This document shows, one piece after another, positions 14,860 through 24,177 of a stretch of 64,000 nucleotides of DNA. The stretch is from Palsa-504 sp963790065. Lineage in GTDB: Bacteria > Actinomycetota > Actinomycetes > Streptosporangiales > Streptosporangiaceae. Below the pieces are notes generated by a model, which did no database searches, was not told the DNA's origin, and worked only from the letters and a program-made list of their open reading frames with translations. Location: positions 310,001 through 374,000 of the forward strand of contig CAWBNK010000001.1 of the NCBI GenBank assembly GCA_963790065.1, given 5' to 3'. Within the stretch, counting starts at the first letter, position 1, and each line of letters starts with the position of its first letter. A program made the position numbers and the translations under genes.

Positions 14860-16869
14860 TCACTCGCGGAGACGGTAGTCCTGCTGGTCCCGGGCGTAGG
14901 CGGCGAAGGCGTCCAGGGACTGCGGGTTGGCCATCGCGTTGCGGTTGGCGGCCTCGTCCGGCGCCATTCCGAGCAGGATCTTGCGCACCGGCACCTCCAT
15001 CTTCTTCCCGGTCAGCGTGACCGGGATGGCCGGCACACCGATGATCCGGTCGGGCACGTGCCGGGCGGTGTACTGGCTGCGGAGCCGGCCGGCGATCTTG
15101 CCGCGCAGCGCGTCGTCCAGGACGGCGCCGTCGGCCAAGGTGACGAACAGGGGCATGAAGAACCCGCCGGCGGGCAGGTCGAGGTTGACGATGAGGGCAC
15201 CGGTGAGTTCCGGCACGGACTCGAGCGCGGCATAGACCTCCGCGGTGCCGATCCGGATCCCGTGCCGGTTCAAGGTGGCGTCGCTGCGGCCCAGCACGAA
15301 GCAGCCGCCCCGCTCGTTGACCTTGAAGAAGTCACCCTGCCGCCAGATCCCGGGGAAGTCGGCGAAGTACGTCTGCCGGTACAGCTGGTCGTCAGGGTCG
15401 TTCCACAGCCGGACCGGCATCGACGGCATCGGCTGGGTGATCACCATCTCGCCGACCTCACCGGTTACCGGCTGGCCCTGCGGGTTGAACGCGTAGGCGG
15501 CCACGCCGAAGTTACGCGCCTGGTGCTCGCCGGCGTAGACCGGCAGCGTGGGCGCACCGCCGGTGAACCCGCTGCACACGTCGGTGCCGCCGCTGCCCAC
15601 GTGCAGCCACAGGTCCCGCTTGACGTTGCGGTAGAACCAGGCGCCGCATTCCGCGGAGACAGGTGAGCCGGCCAGCATGATGGCGTCCAGCGCGGACAGG
15701 TCATACCTGTCGGCGGGCACGACGCCCGCCTTGGCCATCAGGTCAGCGTAGGCGGGACTGGCCCCGAAGAACGTCACGCCCGCGTGCTGCGCCATCTCCC
15801 ACAGCACGTCCGGCCGCGGGTAGCCGGGATGCCCGTCGTACAGCAGCGGCCGCACGCCCAGCAGCAGCGAGCTGACCAGGAAGTTCCACATCATCCAGCC
15901 GGAAGTGGTGTAGAAGAACATGCGATCGCCCGGCCGCAGGTCCATGTGGAGCGTCTGCAGCTTCAGCTGCTCGATGAGGATGCCGCCGTGGCTGTGGGTG
16001 ATGGCCTTGGGCAGCCCGGTGGTGCCCGAGGAGAACAGGATCCACAGCGGATGGCCGAACGGCACCTGCTCGAACGAGAACCCGGCGGCGGCCACCGGCT
16101 CGTGGTCCATCAGCTCATCCCAGCTCCGCGCGCCGGCGATGGTCCCGCCCGCGGGCCCGGGGACGTGGATCACCTGGTCCAGGCCGGGCAGCTGCCCGAT
16201 GAGCTGCTGCATCTCGGCGCTGCGGTCGAAGTCCTGCCCGCCGTACCGGTAGCTGTCGACGCAGAACAGGACCCGGGGTGACAGCTGGCCGAACCTGTCG
16301 CTGATCCCGCGCCAGCCGAAGTCGGGGGAGCAGCTGGTCCAGATGGCGCCGATGCTGATGGTAGCCAGCATGGCGATCGCGGTCTGCGGGATGTTCGGCA
16401 TGCAGGACGCGACCCGGTCGCCGGGGCGGACGCCCAGGCCGCGCAGCCGGGTGGCCAGGACGCGGACCGCGTTGCCCAGCTCGGGCCAGGGCAGGCCGGT
16501 CAGCGGCGTGGTTTCCGACTGGTGGTACAGGGCGTCCTGGCCGGCTCGCTCGTTCCGCAGCACGTGCTGCGCGTAGTTCAGCCTGGCCCCGGGGAACCAG
16601 TCGGCGCCCGGCATGGTCCTGCGGCCCAGGACCGCGGCCGGCGGGACCGAGGCCTCGATGCCGCAGTAATCCCAGACGGCCTGCCAGAAGCCGTCGAGGT
16701 CGGTGACCGACCAGCGCCACAGCGCGTCATAGTCGTCGAACTGGCGCCCGCGGCACCGCTCCAGCCACCGGGCGAACGCCGTCACGTTGGCGCGGTCCAC
16801 GCGATCGGGCCCTGGTGTCCAGAGCAGGTCGCCGTCCCGGACCTGAACCCCCTGACCTAGCCGCTCCAC
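14860..16869 (-). CDS. Acetoacetyl-CoA synthetase
   Basis: ATP-dependent acetoacetate:CoA ligase of about 669 residues, activating acetoacetate through an acyl-adenylate. ANL-superfamily landmarks are clear: the P-loop-like FSSGTTGLPKAITHSHGG, the GSGGTDVCSGF motif, the C-terminal hinge region SDATLNRHGIRIGTAE, and a late catalytic lysine in LTGKKMEVPVRKIL. The family-specific N-terminus LWTPGPDRVDRANVTAFARWL begins about 14 residues after the chosen GTG 16869; a TTG at 16920 is the other possible start. Neither has a clear ribosome site. It feeds acetoacetate into acetyl-CoA and lipid or polyketide synthesis. Divergent from the amidohydrolase. Confidence 0.93.
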   Translation of the reverse strand: MERLGQGVQVRDGDLLWTPGPDRVDRANVTAFARWLERCRGRQFDDYDALWRWSVTDLDGFWQAVWDYCGIEASVPPAAVLGRRTMPGADWFPGARLNYAQHVLRNERAGQDALYHQSETTPLTGLPWPELGNAVRVLATRLRGLGVRPGDRVASCMPNIPQTAIAMLATISIGAIWTSCSPDFGWRGISDRFGQLSPRVLFCVDSYRYGGQDFDRSAEMQQLIGQLPGLDQVIHVPGPAGGTIAGARSWDELMDHEPVAAAGFSFEQVPFGHPLWILFSSGTTGLPKAITHSHGGILIEQLKLQTLHMDLRPGDRMFFYTTSGWMMWNFLVSSLLLGVRPLLYDGHPGYPRPDVLWEMAQHAGVTFFGASPAYADLMAKAGVVPADRYDLSALDAIMLAGSPVSAECGAWFYRNVKRDLWLHVGSGGTDVCSGFTGGAPTLPVYAGEHQARNFGVAAYAFNPQGQPVTGEVGEMVITQPMPSMPVRLWNDPDDQLYRQTYFADFPGIWRQGDFFKVNERGGCFVLGRSDATLNRHGIRIGTAEVYAALESVPELTGALIVNLDLPAGGFFMPLFVTLADGAVLDDALRGKIAGRLRSQYTARHVPDRIIGVPAIPVTLTGKKMEVPVRKILLGMAPDEAANRNAMANPQSLDAFAAYARDQQDYRLRE

Positions 16870-16987
16870 ACGCAGACGGTGCCACAGCCGGCCGCGCGGG
16901 GCAATGTGGTTCCCGCACAAATGCGGGTCGCCTAAATGCTAGCCGCGCCATGCTGGCCTGGGCGAACCTGCCGTATAGGGTGTTTGG

Positions 16988-17875
16988 ATGGCTGGTCTCG
17001 ACCTTCCCTCCCTGCACGGGATCGACGTGCATGTGCACGTCGAGTCGGACGGGCACGGCCAGCTCTCCCTTGATGACGAGCTGCTGGCGGCGTCGGCGAA
17101 GTACTTCAAGGCCGCGGGCGACCGGGCGCCCACGGTGGAGCAGATCGCGGACTACTACCGCCAGCGGCACCTGGCCGCGGTGGTGTTCACCGTGGACGCC
17201 GCGACCGCGACCGGCCATCCGGCCCTGTCCAGCGAGGAGCTGGCCGACCGGGCCGCCGCCCATCCGGACGTGCTGATCCCGTTCGGCTCGGTGGATCCGC
17301 AGGCCGGCCAGGAGGCGGTGCGCCGTGCCCGCCGGCTGATCAGCGACCACGCGGTCCGCGGGTTCAAGTTCCATCCCAGCCTGCAAGGCTTCTCGCCGGA
17401 TGACCTGCGGTACTACCCGCTGTACGAGGTCATCGCCGAGGCGGGCCTGCCCGCCGTCTTTCACACCGGTCAGACCGGCATCGGCGCGGGCCTGCCCGGC
17501 GGCCGCGGGATCAAGCTGCGGCTGTCGGATCCGATGCTCATCGACGACGTGGCCGCGGACTTCCCCGGCCTGAAGGTGATCCTGGCTCACCCGTCGGTCC
17601 CCTGGCAGGACGAGGCGATCTCCATCGCGACCCACAAGGCCAACGTCTACATCGACCTGTCCGGCTGGTCGCCGAAGTATTTCCCGCCCCAGCTGGTCCG
17701 CGCGGCTAGCTCATTCCTGCAGGACAAGATGCTGTTCGGCACCGACTACCCGCTGCTGACTCCGGAACGCTGGCTGCGCGACTTCGACCTGCTCGACATC
17801 AAGCCGGAAGTCCGGCCCAAGATCCTCAAGGACAACGCCATCCGGCTGCTCGGGCTGGGCGGGTCAGGGACCTGA
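16988..17875 (+). CDS. Amidohydrolase-superfamily metal-dependent hydrolase
   Basis: TIM-barrel hydrolase of 295 residues of the amidohydrolase-2 type (decarboxylases such as ACMSD/LigW and hydrolases). Metal-ligand signatures appear in order: DVHVHVE (strand 1, near residue 13), GFKFHPSLQG, VFHTGQTG, ILAHPSVPW and FGTDYPLL (Asp ligand near residue 253). ATG 16988 follows TATAGGGTG, which may be a close promoter element; there is little room for a ribosome site, so leaderless translation is possible. Divergent from acetoacetyl-CoA synthetase by about 120 bp and overlapping aminopeptidase N by 12 bp at the 3' ends. Substrate unknown. Confidence 0.85.
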   Translation: MAGLDLPSLHGIDVHVHVESDGHGQLSLDDELLAASAKYFKAAGDRAPTVEQIADYYRQRHLAAVVFTVDAATATGHPALSSEELADRAAAHPDVLIPFGSVDPQAGQEAVRRARRLISDHAVRGFKFHPSLQGFSPDDLRYYPLYEVIAEAGLPAVFHTGQTGIGAGLPGGRGIKLRLSDPMLIDDVAADFPGLKVILAHPSVPWQDEAISIATHKANVYIDLSGWSPKYFPPQLVRAASSFLQDKMLFGTDYPLLTPERWLRDFDLLDIKPEVRPKILKDNAIRLLGLGGSGT

Positions 17876-20407
17876 GCTCACCCGCACCGCCCGGCCCAGA
17901 TCCTCGAGCTGATCGGCCAGCAGCCTGCGCAGCGAGCCGGTGATACCGCCGCCGGCCAGGCACTCCTGGCCCGCGCGCAGCGTCGCGGCGTCCGCCGCGT
18001 GATGCGGGAAGCCGTGCCGTACCAGGACCCGGGCCGTGGCCGCGTCACCCTGGCCTGCCAGGTCAGCCAGCGCCGGGAAATAGCGCAGGGCATATCCGGC
18101 CAGGGTGTCCGCCTGATCGGCCTGCCAGAAGCCTTCGGCGGTGGCGGCTCGCAGGGCGCTGGACGGCCCGGCCGCCTGGGCCTGGCCGAACATCGCCGCC
18201 CAGGCGGCCTGCTTGGTCTGCGGGTCGGGGAGCGCGGCGCGGCAGCGGGCCGCGCTCTGCGGCCCGGCCGCGGTAGTGTCTCGGCCGGCCTCCTGCTCGA
18301 TCCCGGGCTCGCCGATAGCGCCCAGGACCACCAGCCGCAGGACGATCTGCCAGCGCAGCCGGGAATCCAGGTCCGGGCCGCCCGGCCAGCGTCCGGCCTC
18401 GAGCCAGGACCGCAACTCGGCGATGTCGTCCGGGCGGGCGGCGCTGTCGATCAGTCCCAGCCCGGCGACCAGCCGGATCCCGTCGGCGTCCTCGTTCGCG
18501 GCGGGGCGTCCGAGCATGATCCGGCATAGGCCGGCCAGGTCCGCCAGGGCCGCGGCCCGGGCGGACCGCGGCAGGTAACGGTCGGCGATCATCCAGCGGG
18601 CGTAGCCGAGCACCTGCCCGGTGACCGAGATGTCGGTCTCGGCGGGCAGATGCCGTACCGCGAGGTCGAGGTAGCTGCGGGCCGGCAGCTCGCCGTCGCG
18701 GACCAGGTCCCGGGCCGCGTTCCAGGCCACCGCCCGGCTCAGCGGGTCGGGTAGCTGTCCCAGCCATGAGCTCAGGGCCGCCCAGGACCGCGGGTCGAGC
18801 CGTATCTTGCAGAAGCTGAAGTCGCCGTCGTTGGGCAGCAGCAGGGCAGGCGGCGGATCGGCGGTGCCGTCCGGCAGCTCCACTTCGGCCTCGTCCGCCC
18901 CGATACTCACCGGCAGGCTGGCCCGCAGCACGAGCTGGCCGGCGTCGCCGGGCGGCCGGTCGTACACGCCGATCCACACCCGGTGCGGCCTGCGGCCGTC
19001 GTGCGCCACGGACCCGGCGCTCCCGGTGACGCCGTCCCGGCGCACGGTGAGGGTGTCCACGCCGGTGGTGCGCAGCCAGCGGTCCGCCCAGCCGTCCAGG
19101 TCGGCACCGGACGCGCGGCCGAGGCAGGCCATCAGATCGGCCAGGGTCGCGCTCCCGAACCGGTACCGGGCCAGGTAGTCGTTGATCCCGGCCATGAAGG
19201 CCGGCCAGCCGGTCCGGGCCACGAGCTGGCGCAGCGCCGCGGCGCCCTTGGCGTAGGAGATGTCGTCATAGCTGGAGAGCGCGGCATCGTTGTCGGGGAC
19301 GTCCTGCGGGCCGGGCGCGACCGGGTGCGTGGAGGCCCGCTGGTCGGCGTCGTAGCCGCGTGGCTTGCGGGCCAGGGCGCAGTCGGCCCAGGTGGCGGTG
19401 AAGGTGGTGGCTTCTGACAGCACCTGGAAGCCCATGTACTCGGCGAACGACTCACTCAGCCACACGTCGTTCCACCACCGCATGGTGACCAGGTCGCCGA
19501 ACCACATGTGCGCCATCTCGTGCGCGATGACGATCCCGCGGAGCTGCCGCTCGGCCCGGGTGGCGGCGGCCGGGAACAGGAACTCGTCCCGGAACGTGAC
19601 GCATCCGGGGTTCTCCACCGCGCCGGCCGCGAGCTCGGGGACGAAGGCCTGATCGTAGGAGTCGAACGGATAGGGCTCGGTGAAGATCTCCAGGTACCGG
19701 TCGAAACAGGCCCGGGTGATGGCCAGGATCTCGTCGGCGTCGCGGTGCAGCGATCCGGCCAGGGACTGCCGGGCGTGCAGGCCGAACGCCAGGCCGCGAT
19801 GTTCGGCCCGGATGCTGTGGTAGGGACCGGCCAGCAGGGTGCACAGGTAGGTCGAGATGGGCGGAGTGGCGGCCAGCTGCCACCGGCGGGCGCCGGGCGC
19901 CCCGCACGCCGCGGTCTCAGCGGGCCGCGCCGCGCCGTTCCCGATGACGGTCCACGGGCCGGGCGCGACGATTGTCGCGCTGAACGGCGCCTTCAGGTCT
20001 GGCTGGTCGAAGGCCGCGAAGACCCGCTGCGCGTTGTCCAGCCCGGCGTGCAGCGCCAGGTAAACCTGGCCGTCGGCGGGGTCGGTGAAGCGGTGCAGGC
20101 CCGCCCCGGCCCGCGAGTATGGCATATCGGCCTCGACCCGGAGCTCGTTGACGGCCTGCAAGTCGGCCAGCGGCAGCCGGTTGCCGCGCAGGATCCCCGG
20201 GTCCAGCTCCTGACCGTTGAGCATCACGCGGTCCAGCCGGGCTGGCCGCAGCTCGATGAAACTCCCCGCACCTGGCTCCCGGCAGCCGAACCGGACCACG
20301 CTCGCCGAGCCGAACGCGTCCTCGCCGCCGCTGACGTCGAGGTCGACGTGATATCCGAGGACATCGATGAGCCGGGAGCGCTCCCGCGCCTCGGCGTAGG
20401 TGAGCAC
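17864..20407 (-). CDS. pepN: Aminopeptidase N (M1 family zinc metallopeptidase)
   Basis: Cytosolic zinc aminopeptidase of 847 residues, the usual size of actinobacterial PepN. The exopeptidase motif GAVENPG is followed by the zinc site HEMAH (His296, Glu297, His300) with Glu319 in WLSESFAEYMG. The C-terminal part is the helical ERAP1-like domain. GTG 20407 is the start; no convincing ribosome site precedes it, so a leaderless transcript is plausible. It removes N-terminal residues from peptides. It stands alone, convergent with the amidohydrolase. Confidence 0.95.
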   Translation of the reverse strand: MLTYAEARERSRLIDVLGYHVDLDVSGGEDAFGSASVVRFGCREPGAGSFIELRPARLDRVMLNGQELDPGILRGNRLPLADLQAVNELRVEADMPYSRAGAGLHRFTDPADGQVYLALHAGLDNAQRVFAAFDQPDLKAPFSATIVAPGPWTVIGNGAARPAETAACGAPGARRWQLAATPPISTYLCTLLAGPYHSIRAEHRGLAFGLHARQSLAGSLHRDADEILAITRACFDRYLEIFTEPYPFDSYDQAFVPELAAGAVENPGCVTFRDEFLFPAAATRAERQLRGIVIAHEMAHMWFGDLVTMRWWNDVWLSESFAEYMGFQVLSEATTFTATWADCALARKPRGYDADQRASTHPVAPGPQDVPDNDAALSSYDDISYAKGAAALRQLVARTGWPAFMAGINDYLARYRFGSATLADLMACLGRASGADLDGWADRWLRTTGVDTLTVRRDGVTGSAGSVAHDGRRPHRVWIGVYDRPPGDAGQLVLRASLPVSIGADEAEVELPDGTADPPPALLLPNDGDFSFCKIRLDPRSWAALSSWLGQLPDPLSRAVAWNAARDLVRDGELPARSYLDLAVRHLPAETDISVTGQVLGYARWMIADRYLPRSARAAALADLAGLCRIMLGRPAANEDADGIRLVAGLGLIDSAARPDDIAELRSWLEAGRWPGGPDLDSRLRWQIVLRLVVLGAIGEPGIEQEAGRDTTAAGPQSAARCRAALPDPQTKQAAWAAMFGQAQAAGPSSALRAATAEGFWQADQADTLAGYALRYFPALADLAGQGDAATARVLVRHGFPHHAADAATLRAGQECLAGGGITGSLRRLLADQLEDLGRAVRVSSGP

Positions 20408-20654
20408 GCTGTCTGGTGTTGCTGATGTCGGTGCGATTCACTCAGCCTAGGCGGGTGAGCGAGTGACCGGGCCGCTGGCTGGACGCCGGCCGGTGCGGGC
20501 CTCCGAGACCGCAAATCCGGTAATCCCGGCTCGTATCTCGGTTCAGCTACGAATCGGCACCAACTCCGTACGGGTCTTGCCCGGCCTCCTGTACCAGCCT
20601 TGAATGAGGATTCATGCCGGCGCATCGTCTCCAGAGTATCTAGGACAAAGAGTG
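20408..20654 (+). promoter_or_regulatory. Intergenic region with candidate operator ahead of the Liv operon
   Basis: This 247-bp divergent gap contains no credible gene. An inverted repeat TGAAT-GAGG-ATTCA lies at 20601-20614, about 40 bp upstream of the first Liv gene. It is a reasonable TetR-type site for the regulator at the operon's end (25575), but that link is inference. No terminator or RNA gene is evident. Confidence 0.4.
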
Positions 20655-21440
20655 ATGAATCCGGGTTCAGTGCTGGAGGTCAGGGACGTCAGCGTACGCT
20701 TCGGCGGCCTGACCGCATTGGACGCAGTATCGCTCGAGGTCCCGGCCCAGCATGTCATGGGCGTCATCGGCCCGAACGGAGCGGGCAAGACCACGCTGCT
20801 GAACGTCCTGTGCGGTTTCACCCGGCCCGACGCCGGGGAGGTGCTGTTCGGCGGCCGGCGTCATCAGGTCAGGCCGCACCAGCTGGCTGCCCTCGGCGTG
20901 GCCAGGACCCTGCAGAGCGTCGGCTTGTACAACGGGCTGACCGCACTGGAGAACGTCATGGTCGGCGCGACCAGCCAGGCCAAGGCCGGATTCTGGTCCG
21001 CGCTGCTGTCCCTGCCGCGGGCCGGCCGGGATGAGCGCAGGCTGCGCGGCCTGGCGGAACAGGCTCTGGAACGAGTCGGCGCCGCTGATGTCGCGGACGC
21101 TCGCCCCGCCGAGCTGCCGTACGGGATGCGCAAGAAGGTCGCGCTGGCCCGGGCCCTGGCCGCCAAGCCCGGGCTGATCCTGCTCGACGAGCCCGCCAGC
21201 GGCCTGAGCGACTCCGAGCTGAACGACCTGGGGGACCTCATCCGCGACCTGGCCAGCGAGGGCTCGCTGATGGTGGTCGAGCACCACATGGACCTGATGA
21301 TGTCGGTCTGCGACTCGCTGGTCGTCCTTGATTTCGGCAAGGTGATCGCGACCGGTTCGCCGCGTGAGGTCCAGGACAACCCGGCTGTCACCGCGGCTTA
21401 CCTCGGCACCGCCGAGGCCAGCGACGGGCCGGCGCAATGA
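20655..21440 (+). CDS. livG: Branched-chain amino-acid-type ABC transporter ATPase (LivG)
   Basis: Cytosolic ATPase of a HAAT-family importer, about 261 residues from ATG 20655. It has Walker A GPNGAGKTT, the degenerate signature LPYGMRKKVALARAL, Walker B LILLDEPASGL and H-loop VVEHH, as in LivG. An in-frame ATG at 20604 would extend the protein with non-homologous residues and was rejected. It is the first gene of a five-gene operon; its stop overlaps livF by 4 nt. Substrates in this family include branched-chain amino acids, amides and urea; the binding protein decides which. Confidence 0.92.
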   Translation: MNPGSVLEVRDVSVRFGGLTALDAVSLEVPAQHVMGVIGPNGAGKTTLLNVLCGFTRPDAGEVLFGGRRHQVRPHQLAALGVARTLQSVGLYNGLTALENVMVGATSQAKAGFWSALLSLPRAGRDERRLRGLAEQALERVGAADVADARPAELPYGMRKKVALARALAAKPGLILLDEPASGLSDSELNDLGDLIRDLASEGSLMVVEHHMDLMMSVCDSLVVLDFGKVIATGSPREVQDNPAVTAAYLGTAEASDGPAQ

Positions 21441-22195
21441 CCGCCGAGCCGACGACGGACAGAGCCGCCGACGGCCACTCGGCTGCCCTGCTGGTGGACG
21501 GCCTGGTCGCGGGGTACGGCGAGGTCACGGCGCTGAACGATGTCACGGTGACCGCGCAGGCGGGAGGCATCACCGCGGTACTGGGCGCGAACGGCGCGGG
21601 CAAGACGACGCTGCTGCGCGCGGTGAGCGGCCTGATCCGGCCGCGCCGCGGCCGGATCCTGCTGGCCGACCACGACGTGGCAGGCCGCAGTCCGGAGCAG
21701 ATCGTCCGGGCCGGCATCGCCCACGTACCCGAGGGACAGGGCGTGATCCCGGAGCTCACCGTGGAGGAGAACCTGCGGATCGGGATGATGTCGTGGCGGG
21801 GCGGCAGGCCGGCGCGCGCGGCCGCGATGGAGGAGGAGTACACCCGCTTCAAGCCGCTGGCCGACCGGCGGCGCAAGCTGGCCTCCACGTTGTCCGGTGG
21901 CGAGCGGCAGATGCTGGTCATCGCGCGCGCCTTGCTCGCGCGGCCCCGGGTGCTGCTGCTGGATGAACCGTCTCTCGGCCTCGCGCCCCGGGTCATGGCG
22001 CAGGTCATGGACCTAGTGGTCCGGCTCAGCCGGGAGCGCGGGCTGACCATCGTGCTGGTCGAGCAGAACGCGCGTAGCGCGCTCGCCGTCGCCGACCACG
22101 GCGTGGTGCTCAACCTCGGCCGGGTGGTCGCCTCGGCCGACGCCGCCACCTTGGCCGCCGACGTCGCGCTTCGCCACCACTACCTCGGGTTCTAG
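21437..22195 (+). CDS. livF: Branched-chain amino-acid-type ABC transporter ATPase (LivF)
   Basis: Second ATPase of the HAAT importer, 252 residues, starting at an ATGA overlap with livG. Walker A GANGAGKTT, signature LSGGERQML, Walker B LLLDEPSLGLAP and H-loop VEQNA match LivF. It has a short hydrophilic N-terminal extension (TAEPTTDRAADGHSA) before the fold. LivF and LivG form the nucleotide-binding heterodimer under the two permeases. Confidence 0.92.
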   Translation: MTAEPTTDRAADGHSAALLVDGLVAGYGEVTALNDVTVTAQAGGITAVLGANGAGKTTLLRAVSGLIRPRRGRILLADHDVAGRSPEQIVRAGIAHVPEGQGVIPELTVEENLRIGMMSWRGGRPARAAAMEEEYTRFKPLADRRRKLASTLSGGERQMLVIARALLARPRVLLLDEPSLGLAPRVMAQVMDLVVRLSRERGLTIVLVEQNARSALAVADHGVVLNLGRVVASADAATLAADVALRHHYLGF

Positions 22196-22216
22196 GCACA
22201 CGCAGGGAGCATTTCA

Positions 22217-23095
22217 GTGGTCGAGTTCCTCCAGTTCACCCTCAGCGGGATCGTCTTCGGGATGATCTACGCCGCGATCGCGCTGTCCCTGGTGCTGATC
22301 TGGCGGGGCACCAGGCTGCTGAACTTCGCCCAGGGCGGCATGGCCATGCTCACCACCTACGTGGCGATCGAGGTTATCTATAAGACCCACTCGTACTGGG
22401 CCGGGTTTGTGGTCGCGCTCGTGGCCGGCCTGATACTCGGCGCGGCTAGTGAGCTGACCGTGGTCCGGCCCACCGTGGGCAAGCCGGAGCTCAACGCGGT
22501 GATCGTGACCATCGGGCTGCTCATCTTCTACGAGGGCCTGGCCGGCATCTTGTTCGGCGGGCAGTACCGCTCATTCCCGGCGGGGTTCTCGATCATCGGG
22601 CTGAAGGTCGGCAGTACGGCGCTCGGGGTGTCCCGCTTCGACGTGTTCACCGCCCTGGCGGTCCTGGCCACCACCTTGATCCTGGCCGTGATGTTCCGGT
22701 ACACCACGGCCGGCCTGCGGATGCGCGCCGCGGCGTTCAACGCGACGGTAGCCCGGCTGTCAGGCATCCGCGTCGCGCGGGTGCTGACCGTGGGCTGGGC
22801 GCTGGCCGGGCTGCTCGGCGCGCTGGCCGGCGTGCTCGTCTCGCCTTCGACGTTCCTGTACCCGAACAGCATGGACGCGATCTTCGTGCTCGGCTTCACC
22901 GCGGCGGTGATCGGCGGCCTGGACAGTCCGGTAGGCGCGGTGGTCGGCGCGCTGCTGCTCGGTATCGCGCTCAGCTACGTCGGCGGCTACCTGAACTCCG
23001 ACCTGACCTCGCTGGTAGCCCTCGGCATCCTGGTCGTGGTGCTGATGATCCGGCCCAACGGGCTGTTCGCCGCCGCGCGGATGAGGCGGGTGTGA
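22217..23095 (+). CDS. livH: Branched-chain amino-acid-type ABC transporter permease (LivH)
   Basis: Integral membrane permease of 292 residues with about eight hydrophobic helices. It has the LivH-type N-terminus (FTLSGIVFGMIYAAIALSLVLIWRGTRLLNFAQG) and the cytosolic coupling loop around residues 170-190 (RMRAAAFNATVARLSGI). GTG 22217 follows GGGAGC. The stop overlaps livM as GTGA. It pairs with LivM to form the channel. Confidence 0.92.
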   Translation: MVEFLQFTLSGIVFGMIYAAIALSLVLIWRGTRLLNFAQGGMAMLTTYVAIEVIYKTHSYWAGFVVALVAGLILGAASELTVVRPTVGKPELNAVIVTIGLLIFYEGLAGILFGGQYRSFPAGFSIIGLKVGSTALGVSRFDVFTALAVLATTLILAVMFRYTTAGLRMRAAAFNATVARLSGIRVARVLTVGWALAGLLGALAGVLVSPSTFLYPNSMDAIFVLGFTAAVIGGLDSPVGAVVGALLLGIALSYVGGYLNSDLTSLVALGILVVVLMIRPNGLFAAARMRRV

Positions 23096-24177
23096 CGATG
23101 CGGACGCTACCGCGCAGGCTGGCCGTGGCCGTGGTGGTGGCCGTGATCGTCGCGTTCTTGTCCATCAAGCTGAACGCGTTCCGCGACTACCAGATCGCCG
23201 AGATAGCGATCGAGGTTACGGCCGTCGCCGGGCTCACCATGCTGACCGGGCTCAGCGGTCAGATCTCGCTGGGTAACGGCGCATTCATGGCCATTGGCGC
23301 GTATACCACCGCGTTGCTCCTGATGCACCTCAACTGGCCGTTCTACCTCGTGCTGGTGATCGCTGGCGCGGTCACGGCCGCGGCGGGCGCGGTGGTGGGC
23401 ATCGCCGCGGCCCGGCTGCACGGCCCGTACCTGGCAGGCGCCACCCTCCTGCTCGGCGTCGCGCTCCCGTCGCTCGCCCTGGCCTACGCGGGGGTCTTCG
23501 GCGGCGACCAAGGCCTGAACGTCGTCTTCACCGTCCCCGCCTTCCTAGGCGTGAACTTCCCGCTGACCAGATGGCAGGCCTGGGTCAGCGCCCTGGTAGC
23601 GCTGATCGTCCTGGTCCTGCTGGCCAACCTGGACCGGAGCAGGATCGGCCGCAACTGGCGCGCGGTTCGTGACAACGAGGTGGCCGCCACGCTGGACGGC
23701 ATCAACGTGGCCGCGGCGCGCGTGCGGGCCTTTGTCGTGAGCGCCGCCTGCGCCGGGCTGGCCGGTGCCCTCCTGGCCATCGTGACGGGACTGGTCGCGC
23801 CGGGCGGCTTCACGCTCACACTGTCCATCGCGCTGCTGACCGCAGCCGTGATCGGCGGCCTGGGCAGCCTGCCCGGCGCGCTGTGGGGAAGCCTCGTGAT
23901 CGTCCTCGTACCGACCTACGTCACCGACGTGGCCACCAGCCACGGCCTGTCCAGCACCGTCGGCAGCAACATCCCCATCGTCGCCTACGGCGTGCTCCTG
24001 ATCCTCGTCATGCTCGTGTTCCCGAACGGAATCCAGGGAGGTCTGCTGCGGCTGGTCTCCGCTTTTCTAGGTCCCGACCCGAAATCCCGCATCCGGCGCG
24101 CCGCGCCGGCGCCCCATGTCACTCCTTCGGCCGATGAGGCACCGGCCAGCCAACACGAGAAGGAAGGCACTTCATGA
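23092..24177 (+). CDS. livM: Branched-chain amino-acid-type ABC transporter permease (LivM)
   Basis: Second permease, 361 residues with about nine to ten helices and the LivM landmarks LTGLSGQISLGNGAFMAIGAY and WRAVRDNEVAATLDGIN (coupling loop near residue 190). The GTG at 23092 is favoured by the 4-nt overlap with livH; ATG 23098 is the alternative. It ends in a soluble tail and overlaps the binding-protein gene by ATGA. Confidence 0.92.
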   Translation: MTMRTLPRRLAVAVVVAVIVAFLSIKLNAFRDYQIAEIAIEVTAVAGLTMLTGLSGQISLGNGAFMAIGAYTTALLLMHLNWPFYLVLVIAGAVTAAAGAVVGIAAARLHGPYLAGATLLLGVALPSLALAYAGVFGGDQGLNVVFTVPAFLGVNFPLTRWQAWVSALVALIVLVLLANLDRSRIGRNWRAVRDNEVAATLDGINVAAARVRAFVVSAACAGLAGALLAIVTGLVAPGGFTLTLSIALLTAAVIGGLGSLPGALWGSLVIVLVPTYVTDVATSHGLSSTVGSNIPIVAYGVLLILVMLVFPNGIQGGLLRLVSAFLGPDPKSRIRRAAPAPHVTPSADEAPASQHEKEGTS